Source of the DNA: Streptomyces sp. NBC_01232
GTDB taxonomy: Bacteria > Actinomycetota > Actinomycetes > Streptomycetales > Streptomycetaceae
Assembly (NCBI RefSeq): GCF_035989885.1
Contig: NZ_CP108518.1
Coordinates: 5,819,001-5,883,000, forward strand
Length of the DNA: 64,000 nucleotides
Reading direction: 5' to 3'
The notes under the pieces were generated by a model, which made no database searches, was not told the DNA's origin, and saw only the letters and a program-made list of their open reading frames with translations. Below, piece after piece: positions 33,137 through 42,636 of this stretch. How positions within the stretch are numbered: the first letter of the stretch is position 1; every line of letters starts with the position of its first letter. The position numbers and the translations under genes are program-made.

Positions 33137-34789
33137 GTGCCGCACGAGCAGCAGCCGCAGTCACCTGACGTGCTCGACGCCGAAGCGGTGCGCACCTGGA
33201 GCTCGCTTTCCCTGGCCGCACTGGGCCGGGCCCGCGAGGACATCGACGCGATCAACGTCTACCCGGTCGCCGACGCGGACACCGGAACCAACCTGTACCT
33301 CACCGCCGAATCGGCCGACCTCGCGCTGGCCGAGACCTTCGCGAAGGTGACCGAGGGCACAGCACGGACCTCCGTCGACCAGGCCGTACGGGCCTGGGCG
33401 CACGGTGCGCTCGTCGGCGCCCGCGGGAACTCCGGGACGATCCTGGCGCAGCTGCTGCGCGGAGTGGCCGACGTACTCGGAGCGCAGCCCGGGGAACCGG
33501 TGTCCGGCGGGCTGCTGGCCCGGGCGCTCACCCGGGCCGCGGAGGAGGCGTACGAGGCCGTCGCGCACCCGGTGGAGGGCACCATGCTCACCGTCGCCGG
33601 AGCCGCCGCCCGGGCCGGCGAGGCGGTCGCAGCCGCCGCCGGGACCGCGGTCGAGGTGGCCCGCGCCGCCTACGACGGGGCGCGCGCCGCCCTCGCCGAG
33701 ACCCCCGGGCAGCTCGCCGCGCTGGGCCGGGCCGGGGTGGTCGACGCCGGGGGCTGCGGGCTGGTCGTCGTCTTCGGGGCCCTGTGGCAGGCGCTGTCCG
33801 GCCAGGAGCCGGCCGCCGAACCGGTACGCGGCCGGGCCGTGCCCGTACCGCAGACGCCCGAACCCTGTGCGCAGGAGGACGACGGACCCGCGTACGAGGT
33901 GATCTACCTGCTGGAGGCCTCCGAGGCGGCGGTCGGCGAACTGCGCGAACGGCTCGACGGGCTCGGCGACTCACTGGTCGTGGTCGGCGGCGACGGGCTG
34001 TGGAACGTCCACGTCCACGTCGACGATCCCGGCGCGGCCGTGGAGGCCGGAGTCGTGGCCGGGCGGCCGTACCGCATACGGATCACGCACTTCGGGGACG
34101 AACGCCGCCGGGCACGGGGCGAGCGCGCCCAGCGCGCCGTGGTCGCCGTCGTCCCCGGCGAGGGGCTGGCCGGACTGTGCGGGGAGGCGGGCGCGACCAC
34201 CGTGCTCGTGCGCCCCGGGCAGGCACCCGCCGTCGCCGAACTCCTCGACGCCGTCCGCCGTGCGCACGCCCGCGAGGTGGTGCTCCTGCAGGGCGGCGCC
34301 GAGCTGCGCGCCGCCTCGGCCGCGGCGGCCGAACAGGCCCGCGCCGAGGGCGTGCGGGTGGCCGTGATCCCCACCCGCTCCGCTGTGCAGGGCCTGGCCG
34401 CCCTCGCCGTGCACGACCCGGAGGGCACCTTCGACGAGGACGTGGTCGCCATGACGGCGGCCGCGGGCGCCACCCGGTACGGGGAACTGGCCGTCGCCGA
34501 ACGGCAGTCCTTCACCTCGGCCGGCATCTGCCAGGCCGGCGACGTGCTCGGCCTCATCGACGGGGACGTCGCGGTCATCGGCTCGGACCTGACCGAGACC
34601 GCCGAGGCCGTCCTGGACCGGATGCTGGGCTCCGGCGGCGAACTCGTCACCCTGGTCCTGGGACCCGACGTGCCGGACGCCGTGGCCGAGCGCCTGGAGG
34701 CGTACGTCCAGCACGGGCACCTCGCCGTGGACACCGTCACCTACCACGGCGGCCGGTACTCGGCGCCGCTCCTCATCGGGGTGGAATAG
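33137..34789 (+). CDS. DAK2 (DhaL) domain protein, fatty acid kinase FakA-like
   Basis: 550 residues. N-terminal DhaL kinase domain: INVYPVADADTGTNLYLT (Mg-binding Asp cluster), ALVGARGNSGTILAQLLRG, VEGTMLTVAGAAA and VVDAGGCGLVVVFGALW. The C-terminal part (about 230-550) is the YloV/FakA-type domain (YEVIYLLEA, SLVVVGGDGLWNVHVHVDDP, LVTLVLGPDV). FakA phosphorylates fatty acids held by FakB proteins. GTG start behind AAGGAGG. It directly precedes recG, an order shared by many Gram-positives. Confidence 0.88.
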   Translation: MPHEQQPQSPDVLDAEAVRTWSSLSLAALGRAREDIDAINVYPVADADTGTNLYLTAESADLALAETFAKVTEGTARTSVDQAVRAWAHGALVGARGNSGTILAQLLRGVADVLGAQPGEPVSGGLLARALTRAAEEAYEAVAHPVEGTMLTVAGAAARAGEAVAAAAGTAVEVARAAYDGARAALAETPGQLAALGRAGVVDAGGCGLVVVFGALWQALSGQEPAAEPVRGRAVPVPQTPEPCAQEDDGPAYEVIYLLEASEAAVGELRERLDGLGDSLVVVGGDGLWNVHVHVDDPGAAVEAGVVAGRPYRIRITHFGDERRRARGERAQRAVVAVVPGEGLAGLCGEAGATTVLVRPGQAPAVAELLDAVRRAHAREVVLLQGGAELRAASAAAAEQARAEGVRVAVIPTRSAVQGLAALAVHDPEGTFDEDVVAMTAAAGATRYGELAVAERQSFTSAGICQAGDVLGLIDGDVAVIGSDLTETAEAVLDRMLGSGGELVTLVLGPDVPDAVAERLEAYVQHGHLAVDTVTYHGGRYSAPLLIGVE

Positions 34790-34815
34790 CGGGCTTGTCA
34801 GCGCCATGGTGTGCA

Positions 34816-37008
34816 ATGGAACACGTGCCCGCGCTCGACGAAGACCTCAAGAAGACGCTCGGACCTGCCACCGCCAAGGTGCTGGCCGAGCAGCTCGGCC
34901 TGCACACGGCCCTGGACCTCCTCCACCACTACCCGAGAAGGTACGCGGAGCGCGGTGAACTGACCTCGCTGGCCGAGCTCGCCGATCAGATCGACGAGCA
35001 CGTGACCGTCGTCGCGCAGGTCGCCGACGCCCGGATCCTGACCTTCAACGGGGGCCGCGGCAAGCGTCTGGAAGTGACCATCACCGACGGCAGCGGCCGG
35101 CTCCAGCTGGTCTTCTTCGGCGCCGGGGTCCACAAGCCGCACAAGGACCTGCTGCCGGGGACGCGCGCCATGTTCGCGGGCAAGGTCGGCATGTTCAACC
35201 GCAAGCTCCAGCTCTCCCACCCCGCCTACGAGCCGCTCGGCGCCGACGCCTCCGACCGGGACGCCGCGACCGCCTTCGCCCATCAGCTCATCCCGATCTA
35301 CCCGGCCTGCGCGAAGCTGGAGTCCTGGAAGATCGCCAAGTGCGTGGACGCGGTGCTGCCCAGCGCCCAGGAGGCCGTGGACCCGCTGCCGCCCGCCCTG
35401 CGCGAGGGCCGCGGGCTGGTCCCGCTCACCGAGGCCCTCCTGAAGATCCACCGGCCGGGCACCAAGGCCGACATCGAGGACGCCCGCCAGCGCCTGAAGT
35501 GGGACGAGGCCTTCGTCCTCCAGGTCGCCCTGGCCCGCCGCCGCCACGCCGACTCCCAGCTCCCGGCCGTCCCCCGCCGCCCGGTCCCCGGCGGCCTGCT
35601 CGACTCGTTCGACGCCAAGCTGCCCTTCACCCTCACCGACGGCCAGCAGAAGGTCTCGAAGGAGATCTTCGACGACCTGGCCACCAGCCACCCCATGCAC
35701 CGCCTCCTGCAGGGCGAGGTCGGAAGCGGGAAGACGATGGTGGCCCTGCGGGCCATGCTCGCCGTCGTCGACAGCGGCGGGCAGGCGGCCATGCTCGCGC
35801 CCACCGAGGTGCTCGCGCAGCAGCACCACCGCTCCATCACCGAGATGATGGGCGAGCTCGCCGAGGGGGGCATGCTCGGCGGCTCCGACCAGGGCACCAA
35901 GGTGGTGCTGCTCACCGGCTCCATGGGCGTGCCCGCCCGCCGCAGGGCACTGCTCGACCTGGTCACCGGCGAGGCCGGGATCGTGATCGGCACGCACGCG
36001 TTGATCGAGGACAAGGTGCAGTTCCACGACCTCGGCCTGGTGGTCGTGGACGAACAGCACCGCTTCGGGGTGGAGCAGCGCGACGCGCTGCGGTCCAAGG
36101 GGAAGCAGCCCCCGCACCTGCTGGTCATGACCGCGACCCCGATCCCGCGCACGGTCGCCATGACCGTCTTCGGCGACCTGGAGACCTCCGTCCTCGACCA
36201 GCTGCCGGCCGGACGCTCCCCGATCGCGACGCACGTGGTGCCCTCGAAGGACAAGCCGCACTTCCTCGCACGGGCCTGGGAACGGGTCCGCGAGGAGGTC
36301 GAGAAGGGGCACCAGGCGTATGTGGTCTGCCCCCGCATCGGCGACGGGGAGGACGACCCGAAGAAGAAGGCCGCCGAGGACGACGGCGACAGGCGGCCGC
36401 CGCTCGCGGTCGTGGAGATCGCCGAGCAGCTCACGCGCGGACCCCTGGCCGGGATGAGCGTCGAGGTGCTGCACGGCCGGATGGACCCCGCCGACAAGGA
36501 CGACGTCATGCGCCGGTTCGCCGCCGGCGAGGTCAAGGTGCTGGTCGCCACCACCGTCATCGAGGTCGGGGTGAACGTCCCCAACTCCACCGCCATGGTC
36601 ATCATGGACGCGGACCGGTTCGGCGTCTCCCAGCTCCACCAGCTGCGCGGCCGCGTCGGCCGCGGCTCCGCGCCCGGCCTGTGCCTGCTGGTCAGCGAGA
36701 TGCACGAGGCCAGCCCCGCCCGGGCCCGGCTGGCCGCCGTCGCCGCCACCCTGGACGGCTTCGAGCTCTCCCGGATCGACCTGGAGCAGCGCCGCGAGGG
36801 AGACGTCCTCGGCCAGGCCCAGTCCGGGGTGCGCTCCTCGCTGCGCATGCTCGCCGTCATCGAGGACGAGGAGGTCATCGCCGAGGCACGGGAGGAGGCC
36901 ACCCGCGTCGTCGCCGAGGACCCCGCCCTGGAGGGCCTGCCGGGCCTGCGGACCGCGCTGGACGCCCTGCTGGACACCGAGCGCGAGCAGTACCTGGAGA
37001 AGGGCTGA
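34816..37008 (+). CDS. recG: ATP-dependent DNA helicase RecG
   Basis: 730 residues. Branch-migration helicase that reverses stalled forks. Order: N-terminal wedge/OB domain (LLHHYPRRYAERGEL, VTVVAQVADARI), Walker A GEVGSGKT at 300-307, the DEQH box VVDEQHRFGVEQRDALR near 412, MTATPIPRTVAMTVFGDLE, LHGRMDPADKDDVM, TTVIEVGVNVPNS and the QLRGRVGRGSAPGLCLLV motif VI with the RecG C-terminal TRG region. An acidic/Lys insertion (GEDDPKKKAAEDDGD) is usual in actinobacteria. The start may be this ATG or a GTG three codons later. Confidence 0.95.
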   Translation: MEHVPALDEDLKKTLGPATAKVLAEQLGLHTALDLLHHYPRRYAERGELTSLAELADQIDEHVTVVAQVADARILTFNGGRGKRLEVTITDGSGRLQLVFFGAGVHKPHKDLLPGTRAMFAGKVGMFNRKLQLSHPAYEPLGADASDRDAATAFAHQLIPIYPACAKLESWKIAKCVDAVLPSAQEAVDPLPPALREGRGLVPLTEALLKIHRPGTKADIEDARQRLKWDEAFVLQVALARRRHADSQLPAVPRRPVPGGLLDSFDAKLPFTLTDGQQKVSKEIFDDLATSHPMHRLLQGEVGSGKTMVALRAMLAVVDSGGQAAMLAPTEVLAQQHHRSITEMMGELAEGGMLGGSDQGTKVVLLTGSMGVPARRRALLDLVTGEAGIVIGTHALIEDKVQFHDLGLVVVDEQHRFGVEQRDALRSKGKQPPHLLVMTATPIPRTVAMTVFGDLETSVLDQLPAGRSPIATHVVPSKDKPHFLARAWERVREEVEKGHQAYVVCPRIGDGEDDPKKKAAEDDGDRRPPLAVVEIAEQLTRGPLAGMSVEVLHGRMDPADKDDVMRRFAAGEVKVLVATTVIEVGVNVPNSTAMVIMDADRFGVSQLHQLRGRVGRGSAPGLCLLVSEMHEASPARARLAAVAATLDGFELSRIDLEQRREGDVLGQAQSGVRSSLRMLAVIEDEEVIAEAREEATRVVAEDPALEGLPGLRTALDALLDTEREQYLEKG

Positions 37009-37082
37009 GCTGCACGACCTATCGTTGGAGTGCCGCGGCAGCGCCGGGGCACTCCACTCACCGCCGCACCGAAGGACCCCAG

Positions 37083-37661
37083 ATGACCCGCGTGATCGCC
37101 GGCAGTGCCCGCGGGCGACGGCTGGCCGTGCCCCCCGGCACCGGCACCCGGCCGACCTCGGACCGGATGCGCGAAGGCCTCTTCTCGACCTGGGAGTCGC
37201 TGCACGGCGTCGAAGGGGCCCGGGTTCTCGACCTGTACGGCGGCTCCGGCGCCGTCGGCCTGGAATCCCTCTCCCGGGGCGCGGCCCACACCCTGCTCGT
37301 CGAGGCCGACGCCAAGGCCGCCAAGGCGATCCGGGACAACATCCGGACCCTGGGCCTGCCCGGGGCGGAGTTCCGCGCCGGCAAGGCCGAGCAGATCGTG
37401 GCGGCCCGGGCCGCCGGGGACCCGTACGACATCGTCTTCCTGGACCCGCCGTACGCCGCGGACAGCGCGGACCTGCAGGAGATCCTCCTCACACTCCGGT
37501 CCAATGGCTGGATCACGGACGATGCGCTCGTCACCGTGGAGCGCAGCACCAGGAGCGGTGCCTTCCCGTGGCCCGAGGGCTTCGAGCCGCTCCGGTCTCG
37601 CAAGTACGGTGAGGGCACCCTGTGGTACGGCCACGCCGCTTTCACCGGCGAAGACTCATGA
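37083..37661 (+). CDS. rsmD: 16S rRNA (guanine-966-N2)-methyltransferase
   Basis: 192 residues. RsmD family: MTRVIAGSARGRRLAVPPGT, TRPTSDRMREGLFS, SAM-binding VLDLYGGSGAVGLESLSRGA and catalytic VFLDPPYAADS. AAGGA precedes the ATG. It overlaps or nearly abuts coaD, a very common rsmD-coaD pairing. Confidence 0.94.
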   Translation: MTRVIAGSARGRRLAVPPGTGTRPTSDRMREGLFSTWESLHGVEGARVLDLYGGSGAVGLESLSRGAAHTLLVEADAKAAKAIRDNIRTLGLPGAEFRAGKAEQIVAARAAGDPYDIVFLDPPYAADSADLQEILLTLRSNGWITDDALVTVERSTRSGAFPWPEGFEPLRSRKYGEGTLWYGHAAFTGEDS

Positions 37662-37675
37662 ACGAGGGAGTTCAG

Positions 37676-38155
37676 TTGCGCCGCGCCGTCTGTCCGGGGT
37701 CCTTCGACCCCATCCACAACGGACACCTCGACATCATCGGACGCGCCTCGAGGCTCTACGACGTCGTCCACGTCGCCGTGGGGATCAACGAGACGAAGCA
37801 GGGCCTGTTCACCGTCGAGGAGCGGATGGAGCTGATCCGCGAGGCGACGGCCGACTACGGAAACATCCAGGTCGAGGCCTTCCGGGGCCTGCTCGTCGAC
37901 TTCTGCAAGCAGCGGGACATCCCGGCCATCGTCAAGGGCCTGCGCGCGGTCAGCGATTTCGACTACGAGCTGCAGATGGCCCAGATGAACATGGGCCTGT
38001 CGGGCGTCGACACACTGTTCGTCCCGACCATTCCCACCTACAGCTTCCTGTCCTCCTCGCTGGTCAAGGAGGTCGCGACCTGGGGCGGCGACGTCGCCCA
38101 CCTGCTGCCGGCGCACGTCCACGCGGCGCTCCTGGAGCGGCTGCGCAACCGCTGA
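37676..38155 (+). CDS. coaD: Phosphopantetheine adenylyltransferase
   Basis: 159 residues, the usual PPAT length, from a TTG start with GAGGGAG five bases upstream (product begins RRAVCPGSFDPIHNGH). An ATG 18 bases upstream overlaps the rsmD stop (ATGA) and would add MNEGVQ; coupling would favour it, length and ribosome site favour TTG. Motifs: nucleotidyl-transferase SFDPIHNGHLDIIG, KGLRAVSDFDYELQMAQMN and SFLSSSLVKEVATWGGDV. It makes dephospho-CoA in coenzyme A synthesis. Confidence 0.94.
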   Translation: MRRAVCPGSFDPIHNGHLDIIGRASRLYDVVHVAVGINETKQGLFTVEERMELIREATADYGNIQVEAFRGLLVDFCKQRDIPAIVKGLRAVSDFDYELQMAQMNMGLSGVDTLFVPTIPTYSFLSSSLVKEVATWGGDVAHLLPAHVHAALLERLRNR

Positions 38156-38258
38156 GCAACTGACGGGCTGTCAGGCAGTGTCGGGGGCCCGCCCGGTGGC
38201 CTTACAGTCGTCCCGTCCGTCTCAGGAACCGCCTGAGGCCGAGAGAGTGCGAGCCCCC

Positions 38259-39311
38259 ATGGACGTGCAGAAGAAGCTCGACGAGATCGTCGCGGCCGTC
38301 GGCGGCGCCCGGTCCATGCCCATGTCGGCCTCCTGCGTGATCAACCGCGCCGAGCTGCTCGCGCAGCTCGAGGAGGTGCGCGAGGCGCTGCCCGGCTCGC
38401 TCGCGCAGGCCCAGGAGCTCATCGGCGGCCGCGAGCAGATGGTCGAGGAGGCCCGCCGGGAGGCGGAGCGGATCATCGACGCGGCCCACAACCAGCGCGG
38501 TTCGCTGATCTCCGACACCGAGATCGCGCGGCGCTCCCAGGCCGAGGCGGACCGGATCCTGGACGAGGCCCGCCGGGAGGCCGAGGAGATCAGGGCCGAG
38601 GCCGACGACTACGTCGACAGCAAGCTCGCGAACTTCGAGGTCGTGCTGAGCAAGACCATCGGTTCGGTGGACCGGGGCCGCGAGAAGCTCCTGGGCCGCG
38701 GCCCGGGCCTGGACGAGCACGGCTATCCGGACATGGACGCGCCCGAGCGCAGCGATGATCCGCAGACGCAGCGGCAGCAGGCCGACGCCTACGTGGACAC
38801 CAAACTGGCGACCTTCGAGGCGGTGCTCTCCAAGACCCTGGAGGCCGTGGGCCGCGGCAGGCAGAAGCTCCTGGGCCGGGTCCCCTCGGACGACCTGGGC
38901 GTGCACATGGCCGCGCAGGACGCCGCGGGCGGACCGTCCTCCCGCTCGGCGAGCGACTCGGACTTCCTGGCGGGCCTGGCGGAGCCGGAGCCGCTGCACG
39001 TGCAGGCGCCCATCCCGGCGCAGCCGGAGCCCGTGTACGACACGTACGCCTACCAGCAGCCGGCGCAGCCCGCCGCCCAGCAGCAGGACGCGTACGCCTA
39101 CCAGGACCCGTACGGCGGCTACCAGCAGCAGCCGGACCCGTACGCGGCCTACCAGCAGCAGCCCGACCCCTACGCGGCCTACCAGCAGCAGGGCCACCAG
39201 CAGGGCCAGCAGCAGGCACAGGCCGGACAGCCCTCGCTCGACGAGACCAGCCTGTTCGACACCAGCATGATCAACCTGGACCAGCTGCGTCAGTACGAAC
39301 AGGGGCGCTAG
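38259..39311 (+). CDS. DivIVA-like/ATPase-subunit-B-like coiled-coil protein
   Basis: 350 residues. The N-terminal part (MDVQKKLDEIVAAVGGARSM) leads to a long coiled coil (QAQELIGGREQMVEEARREA, EADRILDEARREAEEIRAEA). Two copies of a ~30-residue unit follow: YVDSKLANFEVVLSKTIGSV and YVDTKLATFEAVLSKTLEAV, each ending (R)KLLGR. The C-terminus is Gln/Tyr/Pro-rich with tandem YQQQPDPYAA repeats. Streptomyces homologues are called cell division initiation protein or hypothetical; a scaffold or cytoskeletal role is likely but unproven. ATG start has only a weak ribosome site. Confidence 0.8.
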   Translation: MDVQKKLDEIVAAVGGARSMPMSASCVINRAELLAQLEEVREALPGSLAQAQELIGGREQMVEEARREAERIIDAAHNQRGSLISDTEIARRSQAEADRILDEARREAEEIRAEADDYVDSKLANFEVVLSKTIGSVDRGREKLLGRGPGLDEHGYPDMDAPERSDDPQTQRQQADAYVDTKLATFEAVLSKTLEAVGRGRQKLLGRVPSDDLGVHMAAQDAAGGPSSRSASDSDFLAGLAEPEPLHVQAPIPAQPEPVYDTYAYQQPAQPAAQQQDAYAYQDPYGGYQQQPDPYAAYQQQPDPYAAYQQQGHQQGQQQAQAGQPSLDETSLFDTSMINLDQLRQYEQGR

Positions 39312-39422
39312 GCCCGGATTGGGCACTGGGCGCCGCTGCGGGTATCCTGGCTCTTCGGTCGCGCGTATGCACCGCGATCCATGCTGCCCTGGGGCGGCGG
39401 AATTTTTGATCTTCAGCGATCT

Positions 39423-40091
39423 GTGAAAGCAGGAACGGCCCTGAATACCCGCCTCGACCACCGCAACCCCCTCGTGTTCGACACGCACGAGCTGGGCCGG
39501 CGTCCTGGTGCCATGCAGCGGCTGTCCCGTGAGATCGCGGCACCGGCGGACTTCGGTCTCGTCGGCGTCATCGGAGTGCCGGAAGGCGCCCCGGTGAAGC
39601 TCAGGCTCCGCCTGGAGTCGGTCATGGAAGGGGTGCTTGTCACAGGCACCGCCCGTGCGTCGGCCGTAGGGGAGTGCGTAAGGTGTCTGGAGTCCGTCGA
39701 GCGCGAGCTCAAGGCGGACTTCCAGGAGATGTTCTCGTACCCTGACGCCGACGACCGGAGCCGCTCCAAGGCGGAACCGGCCGACGACGCCGAGGACGAC
39801 GAGGACACGCTCTACCTCGAGGACGGCTTGTTCGACCTCGAACCCGTGCTGCGGGATGTGGTGGTGCTTGCACTGCCCATGCAGCCGGTGTGCCGGGAGG
39901 ACTGTCTCGGACTGTGCCCCGATTGCGGGCTCAGCCTGAACGACGACCCGGACCACCACCATGACGCCGTCGACATCCGTTGGGCGGCATTGCAGGGACT
40001 CGTCGTGACCGATCAGGACGACGAGAAGGACAACATGAGCGGCACTGCCTCTGACGGAGTTCAGGGCGCCGCCGAGAAGCAGGAGAAGTAG
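39423..40091 (+). CDS. DUF177 (YceD-type) protein upstream of rpmF
   Basis: 222 residues from a GTG; a CTG at [10 protein letters not shown] with AGGAA upstream is an alternative. Core: [40 protein letters not shown] and the Cys-rich [20 protein letters not shown]177/YceD proteins are nearly always next to rpmF and act in 23S rRNA maturation or expression in plants and bacteria. The CxxC pairs suggest zinc. An acidic linker lies near residues 115-135. rpmF starts 2 bases after the stop. Confidence 0.9.
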   Translation: MKAGTALNTRLDHRNPLVFDTHELGRRPGAMQRLSREIAAPADFGLVGVIGVPEGAPVKLRLRLESVMEGVLVTGTARASAVGECVRCLESVERELKADFQEMFSYPDADDRSRSKAEPADDAEDDEDTLYLEDGLFDLEPVLRDVVVLALPMQPVCREDCLGLCPDCGLSLNDDPDHHHDAVDIRWAALQGLVVTDQDDEKDNMSGTASDGVQGAAEKQEK

Positions 40092-40093
40092 CC

Positions 40094-40267
40094 GTGGCTG
40101 TTCCGAAGCGGAAGATGTCGCGCAGCAACACGCGCCACCGCCGGTCGCAGTGGAAGGCTGCGGTCCCCACCCTGGTTTCGTGCGAGCGTTGCCAGGAGCC
40201 GAAGCTCCAGCACATTGCGTGCCCGAGCTGCGGCACCTACAACAAGCGCCAGGTCCTCGAGGTCTGA
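40094..40267 (+). CDS. rpmF: 50S ribosomal protein L32
   Basis: 57 residues: [20 protein letters not shown], then [20 protein letters not shown] with two CxxC pairs (zinc form), ending KRQVLEV. GTG start 2 bases after the DUF177 stop with AGGAGAAG upstream; the operon continues into rnc. Confidence 0.96.
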   Translation: MAVPKRKMSRSNTRHRRSQWKAAVPTLVSCERCQEPKLQHIACPSCGTYNKRQVLEV

Positions 40268-40286
40268 GCGGCTGGTGAGAGGCGCA

Positions 40287-41132
40287 ATGTCTGAGCTGTC
40301 CAACGCTGAGAAGCAGGCAGACAGTAACAACGCGGCCTCGTCCCACACGCTTCTGGAAGGGCGGCTCGGGTATCAACTCGAGTCCGCCCTTCTGGTGCGT
40401 GCACTGACCCACCGCTCGTACGCGTACGAGAACGGCGGTCTGCCCACCAACGAACGCCTGGAGTTCCTCGGGGACTCCGTGCTGGGACTGGTGGTCACGG
40501 ACACGCTGTACACGACCCACCCGGATCTCCCCGAAGGCCAGCTGGCCAAGCTTCGGGCCGCGGTGGTCAACTCGCGCGCACTGGCGGAGGTCGGGCGCGG
40601 CCTCGAACTCGGCTCCTTCATCCGGCTCGGCCGGGGCGAAGAGGGCACGGGCGGCCGGGACAAGGCCTCCATCCTCGCCGACACCCTTGAAGCGGTGATC
40701 GGCGCGGTTTACCTCGATCAGGGCCTCGACGCGGCCTCGGAGCTGGTTCACCGGCTCTTCGACCCGCTCATCGAGAAGTCCTCGAACCTCGGGGCCGGCC
40801 TGGACTGGAAGACCAGTCTCCAGGAACTCACGGCGGCCGAAGGCCTTGGCGTGCCCGAGTACCTGGTCTCCGAGACAGGTCCGGACCACGAGAAGACCTT
40901 CACTGCTGCCGCTCGCGTCGGTGGTGTCTCGTACGGCACCGGCACCGGCCGCAGCAAGAAGGAAGCGGAACAGCAGGCTGCGGAGTCCGCATGGCGCGGA
41001 ATCCGTGCCGCCGCGGACGAGCGGACCGCGGCGGCAGCCGTCGCCGCCGCCGCTCCGGCCGAGGTATCGGCTTCGGCCGAGGCCGTGGACGGCGGGGTGC
41101 CGACGCCCGCCGACTCGGCGCCGGACGCCTGA
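40287..41132 (+). CDS. rnc: Ribonuclease III
   Basis: 281 residues. Signature [20 protein letters not shown] (catalytic Glu59, Asp63), second acidic pair in [22 protein letters not shown], then a dsRNA-binding domain ([39 protein letters not shown]). In S. coelicolor this gene is absB, a global regulator of antibiotic synthesis. The last ~45 residues are an Ala/Pro-rich extension not needed for activity in homologues. ATG start with GAGAGG upstream. Confidence 0.95.
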   Translation: MSELSNAEKQADSNNAASSHTLLEGRLGYQLESALLVRALTHRSYAYENGGLPTNERLEFLGDSVLGLVVTDTLYTTHPDLPEGQLAKLRAAVVNSRALAEVGRGLELGSFIRLGRGEEGTGGRDKASILADTLEAVIGAVYLDQGLDAASELVHRLFDPLIEKSSNLGAGLDWKTSLQELTAAEGLGVPEYLVSETGPDHEKTFTAAARVGGVSYGTGTGRSKKEAEQQAAESAWRGIRAAADERTAAAAVAAAAPAEVSASAEAVDGGVPTPADSAPDA

Positions 41133-41151
41133 CCCTTCCTTCGGGATCCAC

Positions 41152-41182
41152 CCGCCCGCCCCTGCCTCGCAGGGGCGGGCGG
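41152..41182 (+). terminator. Terminator after rnc
   Basis: 14-bp perfect stem CCGCCCGCCCCTGC with complement, CTC loop, 20 bases after the stop. Confidence 0.9.
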
Positions 41183-41247
41183 TTCCGTTTTCCGGCGGCC
41201 GGTACGCTCGCCGGGAGCGTCAGATCCACTCCCACCGGAGGTGCCCC

Positions 41248-42132
41248 GTGCCCGAGTTGCCCGAAGTCGAAGTCGTGCGGCGGGGGCTCGAGCGCTGGGT
41301 GGCCGGACGGATCGTCGAGGCCGTCGAGGTCCTGCACCCGCGGGCGGTGCGGCGTCATCCGGGCGGCGGCGCCGACTTCGCGGCGCGGCTGCGCGGGGAG
41401 ACCGTCGGAGTGCCGCAGCGGCGCGGGAAGTACCTGTGGCTGCCGCTGGAGGGCCGGGACCTGTCCGTGCTCGGGCATCTCGGGATGAGCGGGCAGCTGC
41501 TGGTGCAGCCCGAGGGCGCCCCCGACGAGAAGCACCTGCGGATCAGGGTGCGCTTCACTGATTCCGGCAGCGGCTCCGCCACGGGCGCCGCGGGGACGGA
41601 GCTGCGCTTCGTGGACCAGCGGACCTTCGGCGGGCTCTCCCTGCACGAGAACACGGCCGACGGGCTGCCCGACGTGATCGCGCACATCGCGCGGGACCCC
41701 CTGGACCCGCTGTTCGACGAGGTGGCCTACCACCTCGCACTGCGCGCCAGACGGACCACCGTCAAGCGGGCGCTGCTGGACCAGTCCCTGATCAGCGGGG
41801 TCGGCAACATCTACGCGGACGAGGCGCTGTGGCGCGCCCGGCTGCACTACGAGCGCCCCACCGCCAACCTCACGCGCCCCCGGAGCACGGAACTCCTCGG
41901 GCATGTCCGCGATGTCATGAACGCCGCGCTCGACGTCGGCGGCACCAGCTTCGACAGCCTCTACGTCAACGTGAACGGCGAGTCGGGCTACTTCGACCGT
42001 TCGCTCGACGCCTACGGGCGCGAGGACGAACCCTGCCGGCGCTGCGGCACCCCCATGCGCCGCCGCCCGTGGATGAACAGGTCGAGCTACTTCTGTCCGC
42101 GCTGTCAGCGGCCGCCGCGCGTGGCGTCGTAG
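41248..42132 (+). CDS. mutM: Formamidopyrimidine-DNA glycosylase
   Basis: 294 residues. Bifunctional glycosylase/AP lyase removing 8-oxoguanine. N-terminal [17 protein letters not shown] (catalytic Pro2 and Glu3), [10 protein letters not shown] (Lys), [29 protein letters not shown] (helix-two-turn-helix) and a C-terminal zinc finger [11 protein letters not shown] to [12 protein letters not shown] start behind CGGAGG. The last 28 bases overlap the convergent HxlR gene. Confidence 0.95.
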   Translation: MPELPEVEVVRRGLERWVAGRIVEAVEVLHPRAVRRHPGGGADFAARLRGETVGVPQRRGKYLWLPLEGRDLSVLGHLGMSGQLLVQPEGAPDEKHLRIRVRFTDSGSGSATGAAGTELRFVDQRTFGGLSLHENTADGLPDVIAHIARDPLDPLFDEVAYHLALRARRTTVKRALLDQSLISGVGNIYADEALWRARLHYERPTANLTRPRSTELLGHVRDVMNAALDVGGTSFDSLYVNVNGESGYFDRSLDAYGREDEPCRRCGTPMRRRPWMNRSSYFCPRCQRPPRVAS

Positions 42133-42509
42133 GACTCCCGGGCGGTCAGCACCGCCGGCATGCTCCCCTCCAGGCAGTGGATGAGTGCGAGCAGCCGGTC
42201 CGCGACCTCGGCGCCGAGCGGGGTCAGTTCGTAGTCGACGCGCGGCGGGTTGGTCGGCTGCGCCTCGCGGTTGACTATGCCGTCGCGCTCCAGCGCGTGC
42301 AGGGTCTGCGAGAGCATCTTCTCGCTCACGCCCTCCACCCGGCGGCGCAGCTCGTTGAAGCGGCACGGGCCCTCGCGCAGGGCTCCCACAGTGAGGCTGC
42401 CCCAGCGGCCGGTGACGTGCTCCAGGGTTTCCCGGGACGGGCATGCGCGCGCGAAGACGTCGAACGGTTGCCCGGTCTCCAGGGCATCGGTGCAGGCGGG
42501 GGTCTCCAT
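42105..42509 (-). CDS. HxlR-family transcriptional regulator
   Basis: 134 residues. [36 protein letters not shown] and [20 protein letters not shown] form the HxlR winged helix; the N-terminal Cys residues (PACTDAL, RACPSR) may be redox sensors as in several HxlR proteins. Divergent from a flavodoxin-like gene with a CTAACT...AGTTAG inverted repeat between, so it probably controls that gene and itself. Its 3' end overlaps mutM. Confidence 0.9.
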   Translation of the reverse strand: METPACTDALETGQPFDVFARACPSRETLEHVTGRWGSLTVGALREGPCRFNELRRRVEGVSEKMLSQTLHALERDGIVNREAQPTNPPRVDYELTPLGAEVADRLLALIHCLEGSMPAVLTARESYDATRGGR

Positions 42510-42535
42510 GCGGACCAGCGTACGCCCCTACAGCG

Positions 42536-42567
42536 CTAACTCGTGGGTTGCGCTTTCTAAAAGTTAG
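42536..42567. promoter_or_regulatory. Inverted repeat between HxlR gene and flavoprotein gene
   Basis: CTAACT and AGTTAG separated by 20 bases in the divergent promoter region. Widely spaced half-sites are common for HxlR dimers. Confidence 0.5.
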
Positions 42568-42636
42568 TGATTCTCTTTCTCTCGTCGCACCACACCCCGT
42601 GCTGCGGCGAGAGTTCCCCCGAGGGAGAGATCAGCC

